Assembly: GCA_943737045.1 (NCBI GenBank)
Contig: CALSFV010000106.1
Span: 62,001 to 126,000 of the forward strand
Direction of reading: 5' to 3'
Length of the DNA: 64,000 nt
Source: Parapristionchus giblindavisi
Lineage: Eukaryota; Nematoda; Chromadorea; Rhabditida; Diplogasteridae
Shown one piece after another: positions 13,701 to 19,695 of this stretch. Each line of letters opens with the position of its first letter. The stretch's first letter is position 1. Made by a program: the position numbers and the translations under genes. The notes beneath the pieces are model-generated. The model searched no databases and was not told where the DNA came from. It saw only the letters and a program-made list of their open reading frames with translations.

Positions 13701-16285
13701 TCAACACTCCCCGGTTCTCACTGGGTTGCTGTATTCACTGATGAATCATCAAACTTCTATTACCTAGACACAATTCACGCAAAGATTCCTCAAATAATTC
13801 AAGAGTTAGCCAGACCCTTCAGAAATAAGTACTTTCTACGGAAAAGGTTGCAATCGGATGATAGTGAGCTATGTGGCCAGTACTGTATTCTATTTCTTCA
13901 TGAATTAGCTGCTGGAACGGCTTTTCAAAAAATAGAAAAATTGTTTCGGTATCGAAGTCGTAGGCAAAACGATGACTTCGTAAGGATTTGGATGACAAAG
14001 CATAGAAATGTGTGTCCCTACGGAGAGAGTCCTGCACGGGGTTCTCATTTATGCACGATCCAATGACCGTGAGCGGTGCCGAATATTCTCTCGCATCTGC
14101 CGAGAACTCTGATATTCCTGAATCGAAAAAGGATGACTCTATCGATGTTGATGCTTTGATTGCTTCGGCTGCGCTTTATTTTGAAAAAGTTGTCAAAAAC
14201 GATGATCATGTGCAACGTATCAATGACGTTGTTTCCACTGTTCTAACTGCGCTAGTTGGTGATATTTTGTCGAAAAACAACGCTTCCCAATCTTCGAATA
14301 AGACGGAGCTGACAACATTATCCGTTCGGGAATTGCTTAACAGCGTCATCGCCGATTTGTACTCGCAGTGTATCAGAATTGTGGAGGATAAGATGACGAA
14401 AGTTGAAAGTTGTGCAAAAGTAGTGTCTTCCCCTCAATCAAAGATCGACAGATGTTGCGAAAGATTGCGAAAGAGGAAAGAAATTCACGAAGTACAAACA
14501 TCGGGCAAAGTTTTTGTCTCTACTAGCTCAGATGGTCAAGTGTCAGTCCATTTCGAATCATTTGCCTGAGCACTACGTATCGTTTGATGGCTACTCTAAA
14601 TACTCGCTCATTTGCTCCTCGGAAGGTGATGAATGCTGATTCTTCTGGATACATGGTAAATATAACATTTTTCTGATTAATCTACGTTATTTATGGATTA
14701 TTGCAGATTTCACCCGCACAACCAGTCCAGAACAGTACGGAGGCTACACTATCCGAATATTTCACCGATAGACAGCCGGACGTATTCGCTGAAACGAATA
14801 ATTTCAACAATCCGTCTCCTTCTAAATCAACCCCTTCTTCTAGCTACAAATTGTCTAAGAAGATCTCTAAAACTATTCCCGTTGATGATAAGATTTGCAA
14901 CATAACGTTCCAAATCGCTAAGGGCTCATCGCCTCACTTTGTTATGAATTTCAATAAGACTGAATAAAAATACTTTATTATGGGGATACGACATTTACAA
15001 TACATATTTAATTATCAATACGAGAGAGATAGTTAAGGGAGAGCACCCTTTGTTTACTGTAGTAGACATGGGCTTCTCTCCCTAGGGGGGGGGGTACTAT
15101 AATTGATAATTCACATGACGACGATAATTATGATCATCCCGTGATGTCGAACCACTCAAACCAGTCACATGTATCACATTTGTAGTACTGACGTTTATCC
15201 TTCTGCAAAGTCTCTTTCAATACCTTATGAAAATTATACAAATGAGAGTTGATAATCTATCAAACCGTTTCTCTTATCTCCATCTTGGTGCAATTACACT
15301 CGGGCTTGGTTTTTGTCTCCTCCTCCTTTAAGAAACGAAAGTAGTTACATTTCCTTGCAGCACATGCTAAGAATAACTTATTCTTATTGACCGATTCCTG
15401 GAAATTCAAATAATTCGAATGCGTAATGGTTTTTGAAAATAAGATGAAAAACATACTTTAGTAACCCTATTCATTTGGGTTGGCGACCCGCACTTACAGT
15501 GCTCTCTTTTCTTCTCCTCGACCTCCTTGACCTTCTTGATTGGCGGCTCTTCTTCTTTGTCCTGCAACAGAGAGGATAATTTATTGATTACAAACTAGAA
15601 ATGATTTAAACGGATGAAAGTTAGAAGGAACTCACTTGAAGATTAAATCCTGCTGCTTTAGTGTTTCTTTTTTTGGGCATGGCTGCAAATACGAGTATTA
15701 GTTTTCAATGCATTATCAATGAATAACAGATAAACATGAACGAGGGTTTGAAGCCAGGGGTTTGAAATGCAATCACTAGATTGACAGCGTTTATATAGTC
15801 GTTCGTGAATGGGTATATCTGGCCCTGCTTTTGAACTACTAAAAAAACCGACTGTAATTGAATGACACACAGCCAAAAGTCAAAAGATGCGACAAGTCAT
15901 TCATCGGTCATCGTTTGATGTTCATTGGTCTTTACATAGAACTCTGAATAGAGTATGAAAGGTAGAGAGATAGAACATACTGTGGCTATGAGAGAGTGTA
16001 GACAACGAGACGGACCAGATGGTTTAGCTTTCCCCCATCTACTAGATGCACCCCTAGAGGACAGTGCTCAATGACATTCAATTGCGGAGCGAATCGCTGC
16101 TGAATGCTGAAAGTGTTTGTGATGATTCTCAAGATTGATTCTCTCATACCATGACTATGAGATAGTGCCGACGGCAAGATGAATTAGATAGAAGATATTC
16201 ATCATTAAATGAAGTGAGAGGCAGAGAGAGAACATATCATGGTTATGTGAGAGTGCAGACGGCGAGATGAACTAGATGGTTATTT

Positions 16286-16339
<54 letters not shown>

Positions 16340-18422
16340 AGACAACGAGACGGACTAGATGGTTGTTTAGCGTCACCCAGCTGTATGGACAGTCACTCAA
16401 GTTACCATTAGACAATGCAAGCATCTTTCATTTCAATAACGCTCGTGTGAGAGGAGAGCGTTGCGTTGGATATAGAAGGAGCTAGCCGTATGCCAGACGG
16501 GTTTGAGCGTTTTCGCTTGGGACTCTTCACCCCGTTGGTTCGACTCCTGCTGGAAACGGCAAAAGATCAGAGCGGAGGAGAGAAAGAGAGAGATTGCAGA
16601 CAACGAGACTGACCAGATGTTTATTTAGCGTCACCCGGCTACCCCTAACTACTTGATGTGCCCCTAGAGGATAGTGCTCAGTGACACATATGGCTCAGTG
16701 GTTAACGTTTTCGATTGGGACTCATCACCCCGTTGGTTCGACTCCTGCTGGAAACCGCAAAATCGGAGCTCTTCTGTAACCAACTTTTCAGGATGATGGC
16801 AAGTTCGCTTCTGTGACCAACTCCTCAGGATGAGGACAAGTGCTCTTCCGTGACCAACTCCTCAGGATGAGTACAATCCTCGGATTTATGGATTGTCGGA
16901 GTACAGTCTCTGGAATACCGGGTAAATCCAGGTACTGTACTCCGGTAATCCAGAAATCCCAGGATTTCCCTCATCCTGAAAACTTGGTCACGGAAGCGCC
17001 CACTACTCTCTGAAATAGCACTAATAGATATTTACACAATGCTTACTTTTTGTCGCAAAAACATCGACAAAAATATTAAATGTCATCGAATATTTCAGAT
17101 TTGATCGCGACCTTTACGTTACCGTTAACTATGGTGCGATGCAAAAAGGGATGGAGAAAAATTACGATAAGGTTATACATTTTCTACTATCATATATCAA
17201 ATGTACCTGTTCCTGAATTCATTAAGATAGAAATATTATTATTATATTTTTTAAAGCATTGTATTTTCAGCTGACCAGTGAAGAAAACGGTAATTTCGGA
17301 CTTCCTTATGAATATGGAAGTGCCATGCATTATTCAGCATGTAAGTGGATTAATCGATAGAGATCAATCAATATAACTGTGTACATTATAGTTCATTGGA
17401 ATACTAATAAACAAGCAACAATGAATGCCAAAGATTCCGCTTATCAATACTCTATGGGCCAAGTAATACATTCAAAAAATCAATTTAATCTTTTCTTTTC
17501 TATCTCAGCATCGTTACATGACCTTCAATGACTACAAACTAATCAATCTCTTGTACAACTGTAGTGGTTTGTTGAAAGGATATACATAATTGTCTTTAAT
17601 AGCATCCTCAATTTATTTAGAAAATTGCAAGAACAATCTGAAATGTGAAAACGGAGGATACATTCACCCAAGAGATTGTAATAAGTAAGCCATATTCAAT
17701 TATTTGCTCATTTTATTATCAAAAGTAATATGTCCCTTTAAGGTGTGTTTGCAACGAATTCTATGCAGGTACACGATGTGAGAGAGAAAACGTTCCAGTT
17801 CAAAATGTCCAGGTTAGAGGTTTAAATCCAATTTGGATTTTAACATCACATTTGCAGAACACATACACTACGGCATTCGAGCAGGACGGCTTTGATTTCT
17901 CACACAATTTTAAAGACTATTCAAAATTCAAGACCGATGCAACGAGACTTATCAAGGTATCGTCCAACAGTTATTCTAATTCTAATTGTTTTGTTATAAT
18001 CTAGGCGCCAATTGGACGACGATTGAATATTACAATCACAAAAATGAATACTGCATATACAGGAGGATGTCCGATTTGTGAAGGATTTGGTGTTGAATTG
18101 AATGATGTAGATCTTTCTCTCGTTGGCAAAATGTAAGTACATTCAATTTTAGACTTCACCATCTAATACAATGAATTATTTAGTTAGGAAATATATTTAT
18201 ATTCACTTCAATTGATAGATTCTCACTTTCAGCTTTTGCTGTGACGCCAATAAAGGATTGTCATTCATTTCGAAATCAAATGTTGTCGGGTAAAACTTAT
18301 TTTATTCATTATTTCTAATGAATTTCTTACAATCAGTTAATCAAATCAAACATTTCAGATACAAGGCTTATTCATCGTATCAGTTCCCCTTCTCTGCGAC
18401 AGTTACGTACACAGTAGTGTGA
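181..18422 (+). CDS. Astacin-family metalloprotease (NAS-like), copy 1, with Polinton in an intron
   Basis: This is a secreted zinc endopeptidase of family M12A, read across about a dozen small exons. A signal peptide (MNLCTLLLSS..) comes first, then a propeptide, a basic cleavage region (RTKRGA) and the mature start (ARRWPKNQPIPF). The zinc motif HEMTHNLGIAHTQSR is at 1105-1149 and is completed after the intron by FDRD. A Met-turn region (SAMHYS) follows, then an EGF-like cysteine module (about 17,620-17,800) and a CUB-like C-terminal region ending at 18422. The exon joins keep frame. The usual Glu after the third zinc His is Thr here. The 15.8-kb Polinton lies inside the intron between the HExxH exon and the FDRD exon, so coding sequence is not interrupted, although splicing would have to span about 15.9 kb. 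I cannot assign a particular nas number. Confidence 0.85.
1194..1199. repeat. Polinton target-site duplication, left
   Basis: GAAATA precedes the left terminus and the same six bases follow the right terminus at 17012-17017. Astacin copies 2-5 contain a single GAAATA at the equivalent place, which is an internal empty-site control. Confidence 0.95.
1200..1950 (+). repeat. Polinton left terminal inverted repeat
   Basis: This stretch matches the inverted right end over most of its length. It contains tandem copies of a CATCCTGAGGAGTTGGTCAC segment (about 1340-1430), a tRNA-like segment on minus, a (CT)n tract at about 1690-1733, and a region related to CATCTAGTCCGTCTCGTTGTC. It is slightly shorter than the right TIR, mainly because it lacks a second tRNA-like segment. 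Confidence 0.85.
1464..1526 (-). other. tRNA-like segment in the left TIR (A and B boxes)
   Basis: Read on minus, this carries a good RNA polymerase III B box (GGTTCGACTCC) and, upstream of it, an A-box-like TGGCTCAGTGGTTAACG. The middle can be drawn with a CTCATCA anticodon loop (CAT), but the stems pair imperfectly, so it looks like a tRNA-derived sequence and not a functional tRNA. It is repeated in the right TIR. Confidence 0.55.
2136..7281 (+). CDS. Polinton protein-primed family-B DNA polymerase (multi-exon)
   Basis: This is the element's replicative polymerase, read through many short introns. The N-terminal half holds a DNFCLPAAVAVG segment (about 3100-3140) like that of other Polinton-type polymerases, then a cysteine-rich stretch with several CxxC pairs (about 3560-3950) that probably binds zinc. 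Exonuclease motifs follow: ExoI FDVE (about 3995), ExoII NLRGFD (split by an intron at 4335) and ExoIII YCLSD (4832-4846). Polymerase motif A is DFCSLYP (about 5671), motif B is ANSLWG followed by KLGER (about 6375-6460), and motif C is CDTDS with its first Asp codon split by an intron at 6778-6844. The stop is at 7279-7281. The splice pattern around 2,430-2,480 is unclear: the apparent intron there would be only about 23 nt. The start at 2136 is chosen because it opens a frame ending in a good donor. Confidence 0.88.
7282..7461 (+). promoter_or_regulatory. Spacer before the capsid/packaging gene block with a possible trans-splice acceptor
   Basis: This 180-bp AT-rich gap separates PolB from the ATPase. 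It ends in TTGTCGCAG followed four bases later by the ATPase start codon, the arrangement expected of a spliced-leader acceptor. It is the only clear acceptor before the run of overlapping ORFs that follows, so it may serve the whole block. Confidence 0.4.
7462..8082 (+). CDS. FtsK/HerA-type (A32-like) genome-packaging ATPase
   Basis: This protein of 206 residues is predicted to power packaging of element DNA into capsids. Walker A is GPSGCGKT at residues 11-18 and Walker B is LLILDD at residues 80-85. The size and gene position match Polinton ATPases. It is a single exon. Its stop overlaps the next start as ATGA (8079-8082), which suggests coupled translation. Confidence 0.88.
   Translation: MEWPSCLLVTGPSGCGKTQLVFKVLNNLNDAYCKSPGVIIFCYNEYQEAYNLLEPNEKIIFIQGLPDIDFLRQYKSSRPLLILDDLMVQMDKWKEAENLFSVLSHHFDMSVIAIIHSIFYSKTIRNLRIHCSYLALFKNCPDRLAIRNLATQLFPTNRLFFISAYEDATLKPHSYLFCDLHKNTPELYRLRTTLFRNEIGYCYIPK
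8079..8423 (+). CDS. Small Polinton protein with glycine-rich hydrophobic C-terminus
   Basis: The product has 114 residues. The first two thirds are basic and helical. The C-terminus (from about residue 90) reads GSGFLPAIIPIIVSVVTELI, a Gly-Phe-Leu-Pro hydrophobic stretch seen in small virion or membrane-active proteins of Polintons and adintovirus-like elements. A pVI-like membrane-lytic or minor virion role is inference. It overlaps the ATPase gene by 4 nt and the next ORF by 14 nt. Confidence 0.65.
   Translation: MKKPVWKREIIEDMMKLRRKLIRRVNIPKDSLNDNLVICLIEAVCNIIYHEKLRSLMKHKISKVYELDMKNFSRCRNVKNARLIIEQSGSGFLPAIIPIIVSVVTELISRNVIS
8410..9138 (+). CDS. Polinton conserved protein of unknown function
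   Basis: The product has 242 residues. The N-terminal half is acidic and helical (about residues 1-90). A low-complexity Pro/Ser/Thr/Lys linker follows (about 110-145), then a compact C-terminal part (from about 150) with PMGGYRFVSALFETGFPIE. Proteins of this layout are often found next to the integrase in Polintons, but I know no function. It starts inside the preceding ORF and ends 19 nt inside the integrase gene. Confidence 0.7.
   Translation: MSFRKMLLVTEEQLNALKSTTANRQELFQPSFLTNKEEELKQLLATGLSSSDDERIRKYRHILEQIVSHIHPENSKAYVKNEEIDPRLEQLNDEVNSHVDENNDVPSTENSAHEDIPQPTPTSSGRGTPARSSPKSPKTPRTAKMTNQQRSKFEILKHIEKNSRLISQDSQGRLCLDGHAVENSNFNTLVEDFSNPYKNRARLPMGGYRFVSALFETGFPIEKLGNSSRRYDFVVRKWPLKP
9120..10169 (+). 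CDS. Polinton RVE-family integrase with C-terminal chromodomain
   Basis: The product has 349 residues. The retroviral-type DDE core has Asp67 (WIDSD), Asp134 (LYTDEGKEY) and Glu169 (IAENFIKRLK), with the usual 34-residue D-to-E spacing. A chromodomain occupies the last 45 residues (YKIEKIMKRRKK .. EYLVRWQGYD .. SWV), which may direct insertion to modified chromatin. It is a single exon and its start lies within the preceding ORF. All catalytic residues are present, so it looks capable of integration. The 6-bp duplication at the element ends fits this enzyme class. Confidence 0.92.
   Translation: MAAEAVNKIYSDIRDPSGFSNPTKISKALNLKHSLVKEILHKNDTYTQHYPSRRTFKKNKTQATWIDSDHQSDICVLLNLSSFNDGYAYILVVCDVLSRFAWASPLKKKSALCVTEAYSIILRDGRIPFRLYTDEGKEYLNRSFQALLQKNEIKHRVPKNHDVKCGIAENFIKRLKTKLFKYFTLNNTFRWADVLDDAVAAINDSPLTCLGGLAPSAVSVKNAEVVWNHMYGSEKYKLSKHKLQVGDTVRLSKMRGVFRKGYKNTFTIEMFRIKKQLFKDPPAYILEDMNGTELDSIVYEPELVAYTSDQYKIEKIMKRRKKNGHREYLVRWQGYDSSFDSWVRENEFV
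10087..10422 (+). CDS. Possible small membrane protein overlapping the integrase end
   Basis: This open frame of up to 111 residues begins inside the chromodomain coding region in another frame and ends one base before the penton start (TAG ATG). The part outside the integrase encodes one strong hydrophobic segment (VYLFQVILVYLVV) and a second weaker one (IWIAALSSSIGYLLPSP). No better ATG lies in frame, so the start is uncertain. A 28-residue hydrophobic ORF in another frame (10206-10292) is an alternative. Its placement exactly between two core genes is the main support. Confidence 0.4.
   Translation: MDTENISCDGKATTQVSIPGFEKTSLCSSDTSVWRFANKTCSKSLIVYLFQVILVYLVVCTSLYRLCIDVCETNKSIWIAALSSSIGYLLPSPTLGEPTSRRQLIPSNNHI
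10423..11187 (+). CDS. Penton-type minor capsid protein (single jelly-roll)
   Basis: The product has 254 residues. The N-terminal pattern (FYLTLLSNADVTNKIGDFKV, then PRRISLNGEYSVALTDIIFP) matches the family of Polinton minor capsid proteins, which form capsid vertices. The rest is rich in beta strands as expected for a single jelly-roll. The gene directly follows a stop (TAGATG), and its own stop is followed at once by the next ATG (TAAATG). It lies next to the hexon gene as in other Polintons. Confidence 0.82.
   Translation: MSDFYLTLLSNADVTNKIGDFKVKLPRRISLNGEYSVALTDIIFPYTFDILSNRREGDDSTENCIEIHLYSGDKIDVFIPPGIYREPLDLINSLNSEIQSSLSSTIPEISKDDIKIRLFYYKSSSRKCSFLVSQYVKRVVLSKKLSYMLGFEKFLGIDSVDSAYPVHTAADFLFVYTNIVEYQLVSNIMSPLLKVLNVKGEPGDNVQISIARPQYVPVRINDFETVHIQIKNDLDELVDFHSGKICLVLHFRPS
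11188..11739 (+). CDS. PY/pVI-like virion protein with basic core-like tail
   Basis: The product has 183 residues. The middle (GIGGILSRLFSFLVPIAKAA, then a GSEALLASGQIASDLAAG segment) is the Polinton PY signature, glycine-rich and amphipathic, likened to adenovirus pVI. The last 60 residues are extremely basic and Ser/Lys/Arg-rich, like a DNA-condensing core protein. Having both parts in one protein suggests an internal virion role binding DNA and capsid; this is inference. Its stop overlaps the hexon start by one base (TAATG). Confidence 0.78.
   Translation: MHVFFDPNNSVDWQTVFENTNISQTGAGETIPDYFRPRGFTGFQNQRGAGIGGILSRLFSFLVPIAKAASRTIGSEALLASGQIASDLAAGRNLNESLKDRSAKAYNRLVEKAATKVQRGSGRSISKTKVVKKTRIGTKRKISRKSSIRKKPAKKSGKRKKTVKQKASKSRRFKCHSPIDIFA
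11739..13046 (+). CDS. Hexon-type major capsid protein (double jelly-roll)
   Basis: The product has 435 residues, a usual size for Polinton major capsid proteins. The N-terminus (SELSLFDIPCTQVAFESARW, then NSGPYIFNIRD) matches this family, and the rest has the expected long beta-rich layout. The protein should form the pseudo-hexagonal capsid shell. It is intact and single-exon. The 1-nt overlap with the preceding gene suggests coupled translation with the other virion genes. Confidence 0.85.
   Translation: MAGKLIDAKSRPASRSELSLFDIPCTQVAFESARWLNVLPSNSVTNSGPYIFNIRDNRNFIQLSKSYVVVRLKVNKILNADNIALCNYIGATFFSQVKMEINNVQMFDCTDYAYKAYIETLLNRGNEEKNNFLRAAGFYPDYVTSTLDSLDSPDCEGYKVRKALVEDKKTIEVVAPLHIDQFSTDRLIIPHVNIQFTLHRNSDSFLIEDHSAENGGPQASIDVVSMHMLVHQVNVVSSAGLALEKTMLTHSAKYPYRRTKIKILSVEGGRVDLPFSTIFTDIIPKRIIICCVDQHAKDGVYNRNPFNFQHFNITEVRVDAGGVTFPPQPLRIDFANGLFAEAYTMFYENIGALSENRQIGISPEMYKTGSTFFAFNLSPTDSSNDFELIRTGTTSLAIHFGKKVPTSGIQVIVYAEFDGVFQIDRFRNIYTDNSV
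13101..13530 (+). CDS. Unassigned Polinton protein, two exons
   Basis: Exons 13101-13373 and 13420-13530 join in frame around a 46-bp GTGAGT..CGCAG intron to give 127 residues. The composition is mixed and soluble, with a beta-rich look and no membrane segment. A CTGTTCAG acceptor lies about 18 bp before the ATG and may be a trans-splice site. It sits between hexon and protease, where late virion genes occur. I do not recognise the family. Confidence 0.65.
13551..14066 (+). CDS. Adenain-like (Ulp1-clan) cysteine protease
   Basis: The product has 171 residues. The catalytic His57 is in GSHWVAVF, a probable Asp73 in YYLD, the oxyanion Gln is near residue 101, and the nucleophile Cys112 is in LCGQYC. 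This is the Polinton maturation protease related to adenovirus protease, expected to process virion proteins. It is an intact single exon. Its stop overlaps the next start as ATGA (14063-14066). Confidence 0.88.
   Translation: MSEALCTTEINDIMYNCKAVSKYFKGTFPSDAQIFLNSGEKSAFIMNTDDSTLPGSHWVAVFTDESSNFYYLDTIHAKIPQIIQELARPFRNKYFLRKRLQSDDSELCGQYCILFLHELAAGTAFQKIEKLFRYRSRRQNDDFVRIWMTKHRNVCPYGESPARGSHLCTIQ
14063..14569 (+). CDS. Unassigned Polinton protein downstream of the protease
   Basis: I chose the ATG at 14063 because it forms an ATGA overlap with the protease stop; in-frame ATGs at 14012 and 14051 would add an N-terminal piece inside the protease gene. The product has 168 residues: an acidic Ser-rich N-terminus, a helical centre, several cysteines, and a basic stretch CCERLRKRKE near residue 135. 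There is no membrane segment. I do not recognise it; an assembly or regulatory role would be a guess. Confidence 0.6.
   Translation: MTVSGAEYSLASAENSDIPESKKDDSIDVDALIASAALYFEKVVKNDDHVQRINDVVSTVLTALVGDILSKNNASQSSNKTELTTLSVRELLNSVIADLYSQCIRIVEDKMTKVESCAKVVSSPQSKIDRCCERLRKRKEIHEVQTSGKVFVSTSSDGQVSVHFESFA
14587..14967 (+). CDS. Small two-exon Polinton protein, unassigned
   Basis: Exons 14587-14655 and 14707-14967 join in frame around a GTAAAT..TTGCAG intron to give 109 residues. The product is Ser/Pro/Asn-rich and probably disordered, with a short lysine-rich run (KLSKKISKT). It follows the preceding stop by 17 nt and is the last plus-strand gene of the element. No family recognised. Confidence 0.55.
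14968..15259. other. Spacer between convergent Polinton genes
   Basis: No gene seen. The spacer is AT-rich with a nine- to ten-base poly-G run at about 15085-15094, flanked by a short imperfect palindrome (AAGGGAGAG .. CTCTCCCT). It lies between the stops of a plus-strand and a minus-strand gene and probably contains both 3' ends. Confidence 0.6.
15260..15680 (-). CDS. GRF-type zinc-finger protein, three exons
   Basis: Minus-strand exons 15680-15636, 15561-15457 and 15397-15260 join in frame to 95 residues. A lysine-rich start (MPKKRNTKAAG) is followed by an acidic/basic region and then a pattern fitting zf-GRF: CKCGSP at the end of exon 2, then NKNKLFLACAARKCNYFRF in exon 3, with Phe where the family usually has Trp. 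A further CNC lies near the end. GRF fingers bind single-stranded nucleic acid in DNA-repair and topoisomerase-type proteins. A role in element replication is inference. It is the only minus-strand gene of the element that I can support. Confidence 0.65.
15681..16089. other. Polinton right subterminal region, no gene seen
   Basis: About 400 bp lie upstream of the minus-strand GRF gene and inside the right TIR. It probably contains that gene's promoter. A minus-strand open stretch at 15658-15876 overlaps the GRF gene start and has no recognisable content. A CTAGATGCACCCCTAGAGGACAG segment resembles TIR sequence at about 16660-16680. Confidence 0.5.
16501..16552 (+). other. Second, truncated tRNA-like segment in the right TIR
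   Basis: It repeats the 3' part of the neighbouring tRNA-like unit, including CCCGTTGGTTCGACTCCTGC, but the A-box side is diverged. It is absent from the left TIR, so it arose by duplication in the right TIR or was lost from the left. Confidence 0.5.
16689..16751 (+). other. tRNA-like segment in the right TIR (A and B boxes)
   Basis: This is the inverse partner of 1464-1526, with TGGCTCAGTGGTTAACG and GGTTCGACTCC in the same order and spacing. The stems are weak, so it is not a convincing intact tRNA. Confidence 0.55.
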
Positions 18423-19695
18423 ATCATATCATCGTTTCACGCTGAATATTTAATTCGATTCTATATTGATAAATCTATTCTTACAATAATCATGTCCATG
18501 CACCGAATGCATTTCTTTTATTATTATTCTGTTCTACAAATATATTAATCTTAAATATTAAAAATGCATTAGCCGAACCTATAGAAGAATGAAATTCGAC
18601 CAATGTACTGTGGGTGGTTTGCGTTAAATGGTGTCAAGAGTTTTCGAATTTTTTAAATGTCTGAGCGTATTCCTACATAATCGATCATGTCTCATTCCAA
18701 GTAGACTCTCGAAAATTACGAAATAAGGTCGGAAAATATACGTAAAATAGGTTTTTCGAAGTTTTCACCTTTTCAAAGTCATTTTAAACGTGTGAATACA
18801 GCTCCGAAAAATGTAGATCTCGTCAGGAGAAAACTTTTTTGTGTTGGTACCAGCTCATTTGCTGCACTCTCAACGGAGCTGTGCGGTTTAGAAAAACCAC
18901 CATATCGTAACTGTTTTTATATGAAATTGTATTATTATTTAGCGATGCAATGGGAGTGTCAGATAGTGAGTACAACGCAAGATGGACCATCAGTCGATAA
19001 AAAAGTAGCTTGTAATGTATTTTTCGAATGTTCGATTCAAGATGAAGAGATCGTTAATACTTTTACTCGTTGCATCGAGATATAGGAACTATATGATGGA
19101 TACATTTCTTCGTTGCTTCCACATTGAATATATTTTATATGACAGTATTGATTGGGCGAGGATTATACATAATATAACACAAAAACTACCAGAACTTCGC
19201 TTTAACTTAATATTCAATAGAATCTGAGAAATGAAAGATAAGAGTGGATAGGTTGTCCACACGTACGTATGTTATCACTGTTTCAATCATAATAATAATT
19301 CTATTATATTATCTGAGAGGGTTTTTTAAAATATTTTTGATAAAACATTTGAGAACATGATGAACTCTCACTACTGAAAATCATTATTAATCAGTATTGA
19401 ATCCAAATCGTCTATTTCTTACGAATATGTCTATTACAGTATTAAATAAGGCTGAAAACTCCATTCGCTAGCTGTGTTTGCTTCAGGAAGTTCAGACTGA
19501 GAATCGTTCAAATCCTCACTACATTCACAATGTATTTGATAATTCTTGAAAAAATCCTATATCCAAGCTGTTTCTCCCATAATTTGTCAGATTTTGCTAC
19601 TATAAAAGGTGAGATAGATTCCATGGAAGATACAACATCGACTTTATCTGCTTATTTTTCAATAATAGCATTTATTTTTGTATTTATTTTAGAAA
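18423..19695. other. Intergenic part of the array unit (repeated in each copy)
   Basis: This stretch lies between the astacin stop and the next astacin start and recurs at 22121-23393, 25819-27091 and 29517-30789. No gene is supported. A 97-codon open stretch near 18792 starts with GTG, has no recognisable content, and is shifted by an extra T in the 29,930 copy. The last 300 bp must hold the astacin promoter and outron. Confidence 0.6.

Larger units (their letters stand above)
1200..17011 (+). mobile_element. Maverick/Polinton virus-like DNA transposon, apparently complete
   Basis: The element is 15,812 bp. It begins AGAGAGTAGTGGGCGC and ends with the inverse of that sequence, with AG/CT termini as known for Polintons. 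It is flanked by a perfect 6-bp target duplication, GAAATA, at 1194-1199 and 17012-17017; the empty site is preserved in the other astacin copies. Inside are PolB, A32-like ATPase, chromodomain integrase, two capsid proteins, a PY/pVI-like protein and an adenain-like protease, all on plus, plus unassigned ORFs and one minus-strand gene near the right end. No obvious disabling stop or frameshift was found in the core genes, although one splice junction early in PolB could not be resolved. No fusogen or envelope gene was recognised. Confidence 0.95.
16090..17011 (-). repeat. Polinton right terminal inverted repeat
   Basis: This is the inverse of 1200-1950, with a (GA)n tract at about 16290-16335 and about 170 bp extra (roughly 16380-16557) that includes a second tRNA-like segment. 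It ends CCCACTACTCTCT at the GAAATA target duplication. Confidence 0.85.

Noticed and set aside
1200..17011. Possible adenovirus or adintovirus genome integrated as an endogenous virus
   Set aside because: The chromodomain integrase, AG-starting long TIRs and 6-bp target duplication define a Polinton; no envelope or adenovirus-specific genes were found.
18792..19085. A 97-codon open stretch repeated in several array units
   Set aside because: It starts with GTG, has no recognisable content, and one copy (near 29,930) carries an extra T that shifts the frame; this is intergenic sequence copied with the unit.
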